64,000 bases of DNA from an uncultured Clostridia bacterium (GTDB lineage Bacteria; Bacillota; Clostridia; Christensenellales; Borkfalkiaceae): positions 34,556 to 98,555 of the forward strand of contig CANQWO010000002.1 in the NCBI GenBank assembly GCA_947627565.1. The letters are read 5' to 3'. Below the pieces are notes generated by a model. The model ran no database searches and had not been told where the DNA came from. It saw only the letters and a program-made list of their open reading frames with translations. Of this stretch, positions 17,131-24,258 are shown piece by piece (the stretch's first letter is position 1; each line of letters begins with the position of its first letter). A program made the translations under genes and the position numbers.

Positions 17131-18851
17131 ACTTCCTCCAACGGCACAAAGCCGAACTTCTCGAGGTCGAAGAGCCCCCTATCGAGCAATTTGAGCTTGG
17201 GAATGACGGCGAGCGATAAAAAGACGAGCGTCATAAAGGGTTCGTAGCACTCCTTCACGCCCATTTTCCGCGCCTTTTCCGCAATGGCGCCCGTGCGCGC
17301 GATGACTTCGGAGGCCTCCGCCGAGCTCATGAGTCCCGCGATGTCGAGCGCAAAGACGTCTTCCTCCGTCTCGGAGACGAGCGCCATGCCGCCGCCCGCC
17401 TTTTCGAGCAGGCCGACGACGCGGACCATGGCTTCGTCGCTGTCGCCGAGGACGACGAGGTTGTGGCTGTCGTGCGCAACGGAGATGCCGATGGCGCCGC
17501 CGTGCAGGCCATACCCCTTCACGAGCCCGAGGCCGATGTTCCCCGTGGCATGGTGCCGCTCGACGACGGCAAGTTTGCAAAGATCGGTGCCCCGCACCGT
17601 GAGTTCGCCCGCGGGCGTCTCGGCAAACGTCTCGCCCGTGTAGAGGCCGTAGGGCTGCACTTCCATGGCGCGCAATTTCCCGCCGCGGCAGACGATCCGA
17701 AAGTCCTCCGCCTTGACGGGCTTCACGCGGACGGTACTCCGAACCTCCGCGGGAAGATAGCGCGACGAAGTGCCGAAGAGCGCCTTGCCGCCCTCCGCGA
17801 CGAGCACGCCGCGCTTGAAGACGGCGGAGACGTGGAACCGCTCCATGTCGTCGATGAGCACGATATCGGCAAAATAGCGGGGCGCAATGGCACCCATGTC
17901 CGCGAGACGGTAGCAATCGGCGACGTTGATGGTCGCCATCGCAACGGCATATTCGGCGGGCAGGCCGCTCGCGACGAGACGGCGGAGCGCGTCGTCGAGA
18001 TGGCCGCGGGTCGCGAGGTCTTTGGCGTTCTTGTCGTCGGAACAGAGAATGTAGCGGCGGAAGTTGTAGCTGTCGATTGCGTCTTTGGCGTCGGCAATGT
18101 TGTTGACGGAGGAACCGCAGCGGATCTGGACATACATCCCCCGCGCGACCTTGTTCCTGCACTCCTCCGCGGAGAGCGATTCGTGGTCGGTGAGAATGCC
18201 CGCGCAGCGGTACGCATTGAAGCCGTCACCGAAAACGCCGGGGGCATGTCCGTCAACGGGCTTTCCGAAACGGTGCGCCGCCTCGATCTTACGGAGCACA
18301 TCCGCGTCCCCCGAAAGCACGGCGGGGAAGTTCATCATCTCGCCGAGACCGAAGAAGAGCCCGCGTGAAAGTTCCTTTTCCGTCTCCCTGCCGTCGATGA
18401 CCGCGCCGCTCGTCTCGAAGGGCGTGGCGGGGACGCAGGACGGGAGCTGCAAAAAGACGTCGAGCGGCTGCACGCCGCCCAAGCTGAGGCGGGAAAAGGC
18501 CTCCTTGATATACTCGGCCCCCGCTACGCCACAGACATTGACGATCTCATGCGGATCGGCGACGATGGCGGAGGTGCCGCGGGGCACGGCGAGCGAAGCG
18601 AACGCCTCGGGCGAGAGCATGGAGCTCTCGACATGGATGTGGGAATCGATGAGCCCGGGGATGGCGATTTTGCCGCCGGCGTCGTATACCGCCGCGGCCG
18701 TATACCCCGTGCCGATCCCGACGACGCGGCCGTCCGCAATGGCGATATCGCCCTCTTCGAGTTTGCCCGTGAACACGTTGAAGACGCGGGCGTTTTGAAT
18801 GACAAGATCGCTCTTTTCGCGCTTCATGGCGCAATCAATGAGATGTTTCAT
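17127..18851 (-). CDS. ade: Adenine deaminase
   Basis: 574 residues, typical of bacterial adenine deaminase (adenine to hypoxanthine plus ammonia). The amidohydrolase metal site is seen as GLIDSHIHVESSM near residue 65, with VADPHEIVNVCG, GHAPG and the C-terminal VVERHHATGN and SHNLVVLG motifs. The chosen ATG at 18851 lies exactly seven bases after a -10 box, which implies a leaderless transcript. A second ATG eight codons in (CAMKREKS) has no ribosome-binding site either. It heads the operon with rdgB and yfcE. A dispersed motif copy lies at 17895. Confidence 0.92.
   Translation of the reverse strand: MKHLIDCAMKREKSDLVIQNARVFNVFTGKLEEGDIAIADGRVVGIGTGYTAAAVYDAGGKIAIPGLIDSHIHVESSMLSPEAFASLAVPRGTSAIVADPHEIVNVCGVAGAEYIKEAFSRLSLGGVQPLDVFLQLPSCVPATPFETSGAVIDGRETEKELSRGLFFGLGEMMNFPAVLSGDADVLRKIEAAHRFGKPVDGHAPGVFGDGFNAYRCAGILTDHESLSAEECRNKVARGMYVQIRCGSSVNNIADAKDAIDSYNFRRYILCSDDKNAKDLATRGHLDDALRRLVASGLPAEYAVAMATINVADCYRLADMGAIAPRYFADIVLIDDMERFHVSAVFKRGVLVAEGGKALFGTSSRYLPAEVRSTVRVKPVKAEDFRIVCRGGKLRAMEVQPYGLYTGETFAETPAGELTVRGTDLCKLAVVERHHATGNIGLGLVKGYGLHGGAIGISVAHDSHNLVVLGDSDEAMVRVVGLLEKAGGGMALVSETEEDVFALDIAGLMSSAEASEVIARTGAIAEKARKMGVKECYEPFMTLVFLSLAVIPKLKLLDRGLFDLEKFGFVPLEEV
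17895..17905 (+). other. Dispersed motif, site 4
   Basis: CACCCATGTCCGCGAGA, inside adenine deaminase, read A-D-M-G on the complementary strand. Confidence 0.8.
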
Positions 18852-18857
18852 GCCTTG

Positions 18858-18886
18858 ATTATAGCACAAAAGCCGCCTGCATGCAA
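18858..18886 (-). promoter_or_regulatory. Leaderless promoter of the adenine deaminase operon
   Basis: Minus strand: TTGCAT (18881-18886), 17-base spacer, TATAAT (18858-18863), then six bases and the ATG at 18851. The expected transcription start coincides with the start codon. The -35 box lies in the loop of the hairpin AGCCGC...GCGGCT that follows the upstream gene. Confidence 0.8.
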
Positions 18887-18892
18887 GCGGCT
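18870..18892 (-). terminator. Hairpin ending the zinc-ribbon operon, overlapping the next promoter
   Basis: Stem AGCCGC / GCGGCT followed by TTTTGT on the minus strand, about 40 bases after the stop codon at 18930. Its loop contains the -35 element of the adenine deaminase promoter. Confidence 0.55.
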
Positions 18893-18929
18893 CGCGGGAG
18901 ATTTTCTTCACGTTTTCAAATGGCCTTGC

Positions 18930-19892
18930 TCAGGCTCTGTTTTTTCCCCGTAAGGACTTTACCCAGTCGTCCAATCTCTTGTCGCAGTAGACGCGATGGC
19001 ACCACTGAACAATGATTTCCGCGGCAAGGGAAACCGCGGCAAAAATCAGATATGGATACTGCACCGCATACGCCGAAGCGTCCCCGTATAAGATCATGGA
19101 GGCGAAAAACGATTGGAGATTTTCATGCGCGGCAAGGCCCAAGAACAAAATGAACAATCCCCAAAGCGCCATGCGAAAAAGTTCCGCCGCGATCGCAGCC
19201 CCCTGCCTTTCCGGAAATTCGGCCCAATAGAAGGCGGACATGATCTCCTTCTCTCCGTCCTTCGCCTGCAATTCAAATCCTGTTCCCTTCTCGAACATCT
19301 CCACATTCTTTCGCTCGAGAACGGATATCGGCTGAAGGTGCTTATCGCGGATCCACCCGCACATGCAAAATTTATGATAGCACCTTTCCGCTGTTGAAAG
19401 CGCCGTGGAAACGAAAAACGCAACGCAGGCTCCTATGATCAATCCGTCGATCGTCTTCAATTTTTCATTGGCATGAAAGAGGGCTTCGAGCGCATTCGGG
19501 CCACCCATGTCTGACTTCCACCCATTAAAAATTATGTACCCGACGACCAAGAGGATTCCGGCCAAGGCAAATATTCCGCCGGATAACCACTCCAAAAGTT
19601 TCTTCGTCGTCTTCGCCGAAGCGTTTGCATTTGTCCATAATTTACGGAAATTCTCGGCCTTTGGGTAGCCCAATTTCGACGTCTCGTCGGGCTTGGGCGC
19701 AGAGCCGAGCCCCATGCCGCAATTGGGGCATACCGAGAGACCGGGCGGAACTTTGGAGCCGCATTCGGGGCAAACCGTCTGCTCGGGCAACGGGACGGGA
19801 AATCCCGGGGCAGAAAATATTCTGCATCCGCAATACACGCAGTAATTCGCATTTTCCGGAATAAAATTCCCGCAATGAGGGCATTGGATCAT
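18930..19892 (-). CDS. Double zinc-ribbon, four-helix membrane protein of unknown function
   Basis: 320 residues. The start at 19892 follows GAGGAGGAAATC. Two zinc-ribbon knuckles open the protein (CPHCGNFIPENANYC/CVYCG and CPECGSKVPP/CPNCG). A loop of ~45 residues and about four membrane segments follow (for example FALAGILLVVGYIIF and FAAVSLAAEIIV). It lies 13 bases after the related 180-aa gene, in the same operon under an XRE-controlled promoter. I do not recognise the family beyond 'zinc-ribbon domain-containing membrane protein'. A sensor or envelope role is possible but not shown. Confidence 0.75.
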   Translation of the reverse strand: MIQCPHCGNFIPENANYCVYCGCRIFSAPGFPVPLPEQTVCPECGSKVPPGLSVCPNCGMGLGSAPKPDETSKLGYPKAENFRKLWTNANASAKTTKKLLEWLSGGIFALAGILLVVGYIIFNGWKSDMGGPNALEALFHANEKLKTIDGLIIGACVAFFVSTALSTAERCYHKFCMCGWIRDKHLQPISVLERKNVEMFEKGTGFELQAKDGEKEIMSAFYWAEFPERQGAAIAAELFRMALWGLFILFLGLAAHENLQSFFASMILYGDASAYAVQYPYLIFAAVSLAAEIIVQWCHRVYCDKRLDDWVKSLRGKNRA

Positions 19893-19905
19893 CGCGATTT
19901 CCTCC

Positions 19906-20448
19906 TCATAGTTTATAATTTTCCGTAGGGATCGCGTCATACATCTTTTTCACCTTTTCGGAGGCGAACTTCGGCATGTAGACGATCCCCTTTTTTTGCT
20001 TCAACCAAGTCTGAAATAATTTTTCGCCCAAAAGCGCCTTGCGCAAATACTTCCCGGAGACGGCCATCCCGACGCCGAACCCTATGATCGTCATGAGATT
20101 GAGCAGCACAAACAGCGAGAAATCCAGCGCCATGATTGCCTGCTGTTGCACCGTCATATCATCTCCCTTCGGTGCGATCACCCACATCAGCATCACGATC
20201 CAACCGAGCAGCCAAATCAAAAGACTGCCCCACGTCAGTCGGTCGCACCGGCGATGACCGGCCTCTCCATAGTCATGCGCGGGGTGAGAATGCAAAAATT
20301 CTTTCAAGAGCGCTTCCTGTTTCAAAAGGGGAAGTCCTTCATAGTTCGCCGCAGGCGGCGTAATTTTCAATTCGGCTCCGCAATGGATACAAAATTTACT
20401 TTTATCGCTCACCGCTCTCCCGCAACGCGAACAACTTACCAAAGCCAT
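19906..20448 (-). CDS. Zinc-ribbon membrane protein of unknown function
   Basis: 180 residues. The start at 20448 follows GAGGAGGAAAAA. It has one zinc ribbon (CSRCGRAVSDKSKFC, CIHCG), a soluble linker, and two membrane segments (LLIWLLGWIVMLMW and LFVLLNLMTIIGFGVGM). The last ~35 residues are basic and rich in Lys. It is the middle gene of a three-gene operon and resembles in layout the 112-aa zinc-ribbon protein at 58428. Confidence 0.75.
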   Translation of the reverse strand: MALVSCSRCGRAVSDKSKFCIHCGAELKITPPAANYEGLPLLKQEALLKEFLHSHPAHDYGEAGHRRCDRLTWGSLLIWLLGWIVMLMWVIAPKGDDMTVQQQAIMALDFSLFVLLNLMTIIGFGVGMAVSGKYLRKALLGEKLFQTWLKQKKGIVYMPKFASEKVKKMYDAIPTENYKL

Positions 20449-20458
20449 TTTTTCCTCC

Positions 20459-20572
20459 TCACAGAACAAACACGCCCATGATCATCACGAATACATGCAA
20501 CGCCGCCAAGAGCAGTAAGATCGTCATATAGACCGCGATCCACTTCTTCTTTTTCCCATTTTTATTGAGCAT
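20459..20572 (-). CDS. 37-residue single-pass membrane peptide
   Basis: The reading frame begins MLNKNGKKKKW and continues with one strongly hydrophobic stretch (MTILLLLAALHVFVMIM), ending GVFVL-stop. A GGGAGGAAGC ribosome-binding site precedes the ATG at 20572. It is the first gene of the XRE-controlled operon and ends 10 bases before the next start. The positive-inside layout suggests a single-pass membrane peptide. Its function is unknown; small membrane proteins next to regulators are often toxins or modulators (family knowledge, not shown here). Confidence 0.7.
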   Translation of the reverse strand: MLNKNGKKKKWIAVYMTILLLLAALHVFVMIMGVFVL

Positions 20573-20589
20573 GCTTCCTCCCAAATTGA

Positions 20590-20602
20590 TAGCGTATCGC
20601 TA
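20590..20602. promoter_or_regulatory. XRE operator O1 (TAGCG-TAT-CGCTA)
   Basis: A 13-bp dyad, TAGCGTATCGCTA, located just downstream of the leftward transcription start. It shares its half-sites TAGC/GCTA with a second dyad 31 bp away (centre to centre), about three helical turns. Confidence 0.65.
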
Positions 20603-20614
20603 TATTTTTACATA

Positions 20615-20643
20615 ATTATATAGCAACTTGCTATACTTGTCAA
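20615..20643 (-). promoter_or_regulatory. Consensus promoter of the zinc-ribbon operon with embedded operator
   Basis: Minus strand: TTGACA (20638-20643), 17-base spacer, TATAAT (20615-20620), a perfect consensus. The spacer contains the 13-bp dyad TAGCAACTTGCTA at 20621-20633, so a bound XRE repressor would block RNA polymerase directly. Confidence 0.85.
20621..20633. promoter_or_regulatory. XRE operator O2 (TAGCAACTTGCTA)
   Basis: A perfect 13-bp palindrome inside the spacer of the leftward promoter and only 18 bases upstream of the XRE start codon. Related to O1 at 20590. Confidence 0.7.
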
Positions 20644-20651
20644 GTAGTAAT

Positions 20652-20858
20652 ATGGAAATTTTTCGAATCAGATTAAAAGAAATGCGACTCTTGCTCGGTT
20701 TTACGCAGCGGGAGATGGCGGAAAAACTGCACATCTCTCAGCCGTCTTATATCCGTTATGAAAATGGGACGGCCGAGCCGACGCTGGAAAATCTTTCGAA
20801 AATCGCAGAAATTTTTGATGTGTCAACCGATTATTTGCTCGGAAGAACGGAGTATTAA
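20652..20858 (+). CDS. XRE-family transcriptional regulator, divergent from the zinc-ribbon operon
   Basis: 68 residues, essentially one Cro/C1-type helix-turn-helix (FTQREMAEKLHISQPSYIRY, then STDYLLGR, the usual end of the domain). The start ATG at 20652 is chosen because the protein then begins at helix 1 (MEIFRIRLKEMR). It is transcribed away from the zinc-ribbon operon across a 79-bp gap holding two dyads, so autoregulation and repression of the operon are likely (inference). A strong terminator follows. Confidence 0.88.
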   Translation: MEIFRIRLKEMRLLLGFTQREMAEKLHISQPSYIRYENGTAEPTLENLSKIAEIFDVSTDYLLGRTEY

Positions 20859-20866
20859 ACGCAATT

Positions 20867-20897
20867 AAAAAGAGCGGGCGAACAGCCCGCTCTTTTT
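20867..20897. terminator. Bidirectional terminator
   Basis: Stem AGAGCGGGC / GCCCGCTCT with loop GAACA, A-run before and T5 after, between the convergent XRE and metal-ATPase genes. Confidence 0.85.
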
Positions 20898-20935
20898 GTG
20901 TAAAATTTACGGGACGCAGAGCATCCCGTATGGAT

Positions 20936-23014
20936 TTATTTGAGTTTTCTTCGCATGCGGAGGGCGTTGAGAACCGCAAGGAGCATGACGCCCACGTCGC
21001 CGAAGACCGCCGCCCAAATGGGAAGCGAAAACAGCGCGGTCGCCGTCGCGACAAGAGAGACGGCCATCAACGCGACCTTGACCGCGATGGAGCAGACAAT
21101 GTTTTCCGTCACGATACGGCGCGTCTTTTGGGCGCCCCGAAACGCCTTGGGAAGCGCGGTGAGGCGGTCGCTCACGAGGACGAAATCGCTCGCCTCGATC
21201 GCGGCGTCGCTCCCGAGCCCGCCCATCGCAACGGAGACATCCGCCTCCGCCATGACGGGAGTATCGTTGATGCCGTCGCCGACGTAGAGCAGCGGGCCGT
21301 AAGATTTGAGCGCCTGTGCCCGCACGGGCTTTTCCGCCGGCAAAAGCCCCGCATGGAGCTCATCGACGGGAAGTTCCCGCAGCACCGCCCGGGCGCGTTC
21401 CTCGGAATCGCCCGTGAGAACGGCAATGTGCCGGACGCCCGCCCGCTTCATCTCCCAAAGCGCGTCGGCCGCCTCTTCGCGCAATTTATCGCAAATTTTG
21501 ACATATCCCAAATACGTCCCCTCTTCCGCGACGTAGATCGTGAGATCGCTGCCCGTCTCCTCTTCGCACGCGACGCCGTAAGTTTCCATAAGGCGGTGGC
21601 TTCCGACGAGCACATGTTTTCCGTTGACAACGGACGCGATACCCATGCCCGCAATCTCCTCGCAGGAATCGGCGGAGGGGCATACCATGTCCGCGAACGC
21701 CTGTGCGAGCGGGTGGGAAGAGAGCTTTTCGCTTGCTGCGGCGAGATTCAAGACATGGTCCCCGCCTTTTACGTCACCGATCGTAAATCTTCCCTCGGTC
21801 AGTGTGCCCGTCTTATCGAATGCGGCGGTCTTTACGCGGGCGAGAAGGTCGAGCCCGACCGCGCCCTTCGTCAAGACGCCCTCCCGCGCGAGATTGCCGA
21901 CGCCGGCAAAATAGGTGAGCGGCACGGAGATAATGAGCGCGCAAGGACAAGAAATGACAAGAAATTCAATGGCCGGCGTGAGCCATTTCACGAAGTCGAA
22001 GTTCTGGAAGAGCGGCGGCACGACGGCGATCAGCACGGCGAACAGCACGACGATGGGCGTATAGATCCTGGCGAACCGCGTGATGAATTTTTCGGGTTTC
22101 GCCTTCTTGGCGGAGGAATTTTCCACCATGTCGAGAATTTTGGCGACGGCGCTCTCCGAGGCGGGGCGAATGACTTCGGCGCGCACGGCGTTGCCCTCGT
22201 TGACGCACCCCTCCAGCATCTCGTCTCCCGCGGCGACTTCTTTAAGATACGCTTCCCCCGTGAGAGATTTGGTATCCAAGGAAGTCGCGCCCTCCGTAAG
22301 GCGGCAATCGACGGGCACTTTGTCGCCCTTCCTGAGCAGGATGAGCGACCCCACCTCGAGCTCCTCGGGGGCGACTTCGCGTTGGTTGTCCCCCTCGATG
22401 AGAATGGCCGAACTGCTCTTGAGCGCCAAGAGGCGCGTGATCGCCCCGCGGGACGAGCCGACGGCGACGGATTGCAGCAGTTCGCCGATCTGGTAGAGCA
22501 GCATGACGGCCGCGGCCTCCATGGTCTCCCCGATGGCGATCGCACCGATCGCGGCGACCGTCATGAGCATGTTCTCGTCGAGAAGGACCGAGGGATGAAA
22601 ACCGTTTTTGAACGCGCGCGGGACGCTTAGAACGACGTTCCACAAGACACCCCACCCCGCGGCGGCAAAGGACGCGAGAAAGAAGGCGAACGAGACCCAC
22701 TTGCCCACGCCGACGATCTCGAGGATGAGGGCGGGCACGAAAAAGGCCGCGGAGATCGCAATGGAGAGGAGCTCCTTGAGATGGCGCTCTCGTTTGACGG
22801 AAAGACCCGCTTCGACGATCTCCACTTCTTCGAAATGGGAGATGACGTCGACGGCAAGGCCGAGCGCCGCGTCGCTTTCATATTCGAGCGAAACGCGCTG
22901 GTTGATGAAATCGGCATGCGCTTCCGAGATCCCCTCGAGCGCCTCGAGTTCCTCCGAGAGCTCCGCGGCACAGGCGGCGCAGTCGAGATTTTTGATACGG
23001 ATTACTTTCTTCAT
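20936..23014 (-). CDS. P1B-type heavy-metal ATPase (Zn/Cd/Pb export type)
   Basis: 692 residues. An N-terminal heavy-metal-associated domain with CAAC (LDCAACAAEL) is followed by the P-type core: membrane metal site SCPCALI near residue 356, phosphorylation site DKTGTLTEG near 400, SSHP of the nucleotide domain, and GDGINDTPVM near 580. The CPC motif with this context is typical of ZntA/CadA exporters. It pumps divalent metal out of the cytoplasm using ATP. It lies 10 bases after an ArsR/SmtB regulator with a predicted operator, which supports metal-induced expression. A dispersed motif copy lies at 21686. Confidence 0.93.
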   Translation of the reverse strand: MKKVIRIKNLDCAACAAELSEELEALEGISEAHADFINQRVSLEYESDAALGLAVDVISHFEEVEIVEAGLSVKRERHLKELLSIAISAAFFVPALILEIVGVGKWVSFAFFLASFAAAGWGVLWNVVLSVPRAFKNGFHPSVLLDENMLMTVAAIGAIAIGETMEAAAVMLLYQIGELLQSVAVGSSRGAITRLLALKSSSAILIEGDNQREVAPEELEVGSLILLRKGDKVPVDCRLTEGATSLDTKSLTGEAYLKEVAAGDEMLEGCVNEGNAVRAEVIRPASESAVAKILDMVENSSAKKAKPEKFITRFARIYTPIVVLFAVLIAVVPPLFQNFDFVKWLTPAIEFLVISCPCALIISVPLTYFAGVGNLAREGVLTKGAVGLDLLARVKTAAFDKTGTLTEGRFTIGDVKGGDHVLNLAAASEKLSSHPLAQAFADMVCPSADSCEEIAGMGIASVVNGKHVLVGSHRLMETYGVACEEETGSDLTIYVAEEGTYLGYVKICDKLREEAADALWEMKRAGVRHIAVLTGDSEERARAVLRELPVDELHAGLLPAEKPVRAQALKSYGPLLYVGDGINDTPVMAEADVSVAMGGLGSDAAIEASDFVLVSDRLTALPKAFRGAQKTRRIVTENIVCSIAVKVALMAVSLVATATALFSLPIWAAVFGDVGVMLLAVLNALRMRRKLK
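21686..21696 (+). other. Dispersed motif, site 5
   Basis: ATACCATGTCCGCGAACG, inside the metal ATPase gene, read A-D-M-V on the complementary strand. Confidence 0.8.
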
Positions 23015-23024
23015 ACAAAAACTC

Positions 23025-23372
23025 CTAAATTTTACAGTGAAGGTGCGTACAGGCCAGCTCCAACACGGCGACGACGTGCTCGTCGGCGAGCGAATAGGCG
23101 ATGGTCTGTCCGTCGCGGCGGGCCTTGACGATGCCGGCCGCCTTCAAAATGCGAAGCTGGTGGCTGACGGCGCTCTGCGTCCCCCCCACGGCCTCGACAA
23201 TGTGGTAGACGCACATCTCGCCGTGCCGAAGCGCAAAGAGAATTTTCAATCGGCTGGGCTCGGAGATGGATTTGAAGATCTCCGCGACCCGCGCGACGTC
23301 CTCCTCCGCCGGCATGTTGCGCGCCGCACGCTGCGCCGCAAGCGCATGTTCTTCTTCGTGACCGCAGGCCAT
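23025..23372 (-). CDS. ArsR/SmtB-family metal-sensing repressor
   Basis: 115 residues. The start at 23372 follows GGAGG. The winged-helix core is seen in ISEPSRLKILFAL and GTQSAVSHQLRILKAAGIV. The C-terminal helix carries D-x-H-x10-H-x-H (DEHV...CTHLH), matching the alpha-5 Zn site of SmtB/CzrA. The CVC motif of the alpha-3 site of CadC is reduced to CVYH. A His-rich N-terminus (ACGHEEEH) may add ligands. It should release DNA when metal binds and so induce the ATPase gene immediately downstream. Confidence 0.92.
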   Translation of the reverse strand: MACGHEEEHALAAQRAARNMPAEEDVARVAEIFKSISEPSRLKILFALRHGEMCVYHIVEAVGGTQSAVSHQLRILKAAGIVKARRDGQTIAYSLADEHVVAVLELACTHLHCKI

Positions 23373-23387
23373 AATTCCTCCAATATC

Positions 23388-23413
23388 AATATATGAATAA
23401 CTGTTCATATATT
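23388..23413. promoter_or_regulatory. Operator of the ArsR-ATPase operon
   Basis: Perfect inverted repeat AATATATGAA - 6 bases - TTCATATATT, overlapping the -10 box of the promoter at 23409. It resembles known SmtB-family operators in its TGAA/TTCA core. Confidence 0.8.
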
Positions 23414-23437
23414 AACACATTCAAAAAACGCTGTCAA
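23409..23437 (-). promoter_or_regulatory. Promoter of the ArsR-ATPase operon
   Basis: Minus strand: TTGACA (23432-23437), 17-base spacer, TAATAT (23409-23414). The -35 box is exactly the six-base loop of the upstream terminator hairpin. Confidence 0.8.
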
Positions 23438-23445
23438 GCGTTTTT
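23424..23445 (-). terminator. Terminator whose loop is a -35 box
   Basis: Stem AAAAACGC / GCGTTTTT with loop TTGACA on the minus strand, just after the pseudouridine synthase stop at 23455 and followed by a T-run. Confidence 0.7.
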
Positions 23446-23454
23446 GTAAATTTT

Positions 23455-24258
23455 TTATAAATTTTTCGGCGAGATGAACTTTTTGCCGTCGAGGTAGGCG
23501 AGTTCGCCGCCCGCAAAGAGCGCGAGCTCCTTGGAGAGCAGGCGCTGCCTTGTCGCGTGGAGCGCGCGGTTGCGGGCAAAGTCGCCGTATTTTTCGTCGC
23601 CGACCACGGGGAGGCCCAAGAAGGCGAGATGCGCGCGGATCTGGTGCGTCTTGCCCGTGTGCAGGGTGACGCGGAGGAGCGAAAGTTCCCCGCGGCGCTC
23701 GAGGAGATCGTATTCCGTCTCGATCGGCTCCCCTCTTCCCGCCCGGTTGACGCTTACGCGCGCACGCGCGGCGTCCTTTTCAAGGAACGCCCTCTCGACC
23801 GCGTGCGCCTTGGGTTCTCCGAAGACGAGCGCATGGTAGATCTTCTCGACGCGGCGCGTGCGAAAAGCCGTAAGTAACGCCTCACTCGCGGACATGGTAT
23901 GCCCGAAAATCATCAAGCCCTCGGTGTTGCGGTCTAATCTGTGAATAAAATAGGTCTCCCGCGTCTCGGCGAGCGCCGCATATACGGCCTCGGCGCGCAC
24001 CCCGCTCTCCTTGTCGATCACGGCGACGTTTTCATCCTCATAGAGGACCGTAAACACGCGTTTTTGCGCCTGCGCGGGCGTCAAAAAGTAGCTGACCTCA
24101 TCGCCCGGGTGCAAGGGGCAGTCCGCGCCCACCTTTGCGCCGTTGACGCGCACTTCGCGGGCCTTTAAGAGCGCGGGAAGCGCGAGCGCCGCCTGTGCGT
24201 AGGCGGTCTCGGTAAATTCTTTGAGCGTGGTGTCGGTCGTGACGGTGTACTTTTTCAT
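23455..24258 (-). CDS. RluA-family RNA pseudouridine synthase
   Basis: 267 residues from ATG 24258; an ATG three codons earlier (24267) is also possible. An S4-like N-terminal part (LLKAREVRVNGAKV) precedes the catalytic domain with the conserved HRLDRNTEGLM motif (catalytic Asp), TGKTHQIRAHL and PVVGDEKYG. It isomerises uridine in rRNA or tRNA; the site cannot be told. Its first ~160 bases overlap the end of feoB in another frame, an unusually long overlap. A reverse-orientation copy of the dispersed motif lies at 23887, reading T-M-S-A-S. Confidence 0.9.
   Translation of the reverse strand: MKKYTVTTDTTLKEFTETAYAQAALALPALLKAREVRVNGAKVGADCPLHPGDEVSYFLTPAQAQKRVFTVLYEDENVAVIDKESGVRAEAVYAALAETRETYFIHRLDRNTEGLMIFGHTMSASEALLTAFRTRRVEKIYHALVFGEPKAHAVERAFLEKDAARARVSVNRAGRGEPIETEYDLLERRGELSLLRVTLHTGKTHQIRAHLAFLGLPVVGDEKYGDFARNRALHATRQRLLSKELALFAGGELAYLDGKKFISPKNL
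23887..23897 (-). other. Dispersed motif, site 6 (reverse)
   Basis: Minus-strand ATACCATGTCCGCGAGT, inside the pseudouridine synthase gene, read T-M-S-A-S. Confidence 0.8.
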
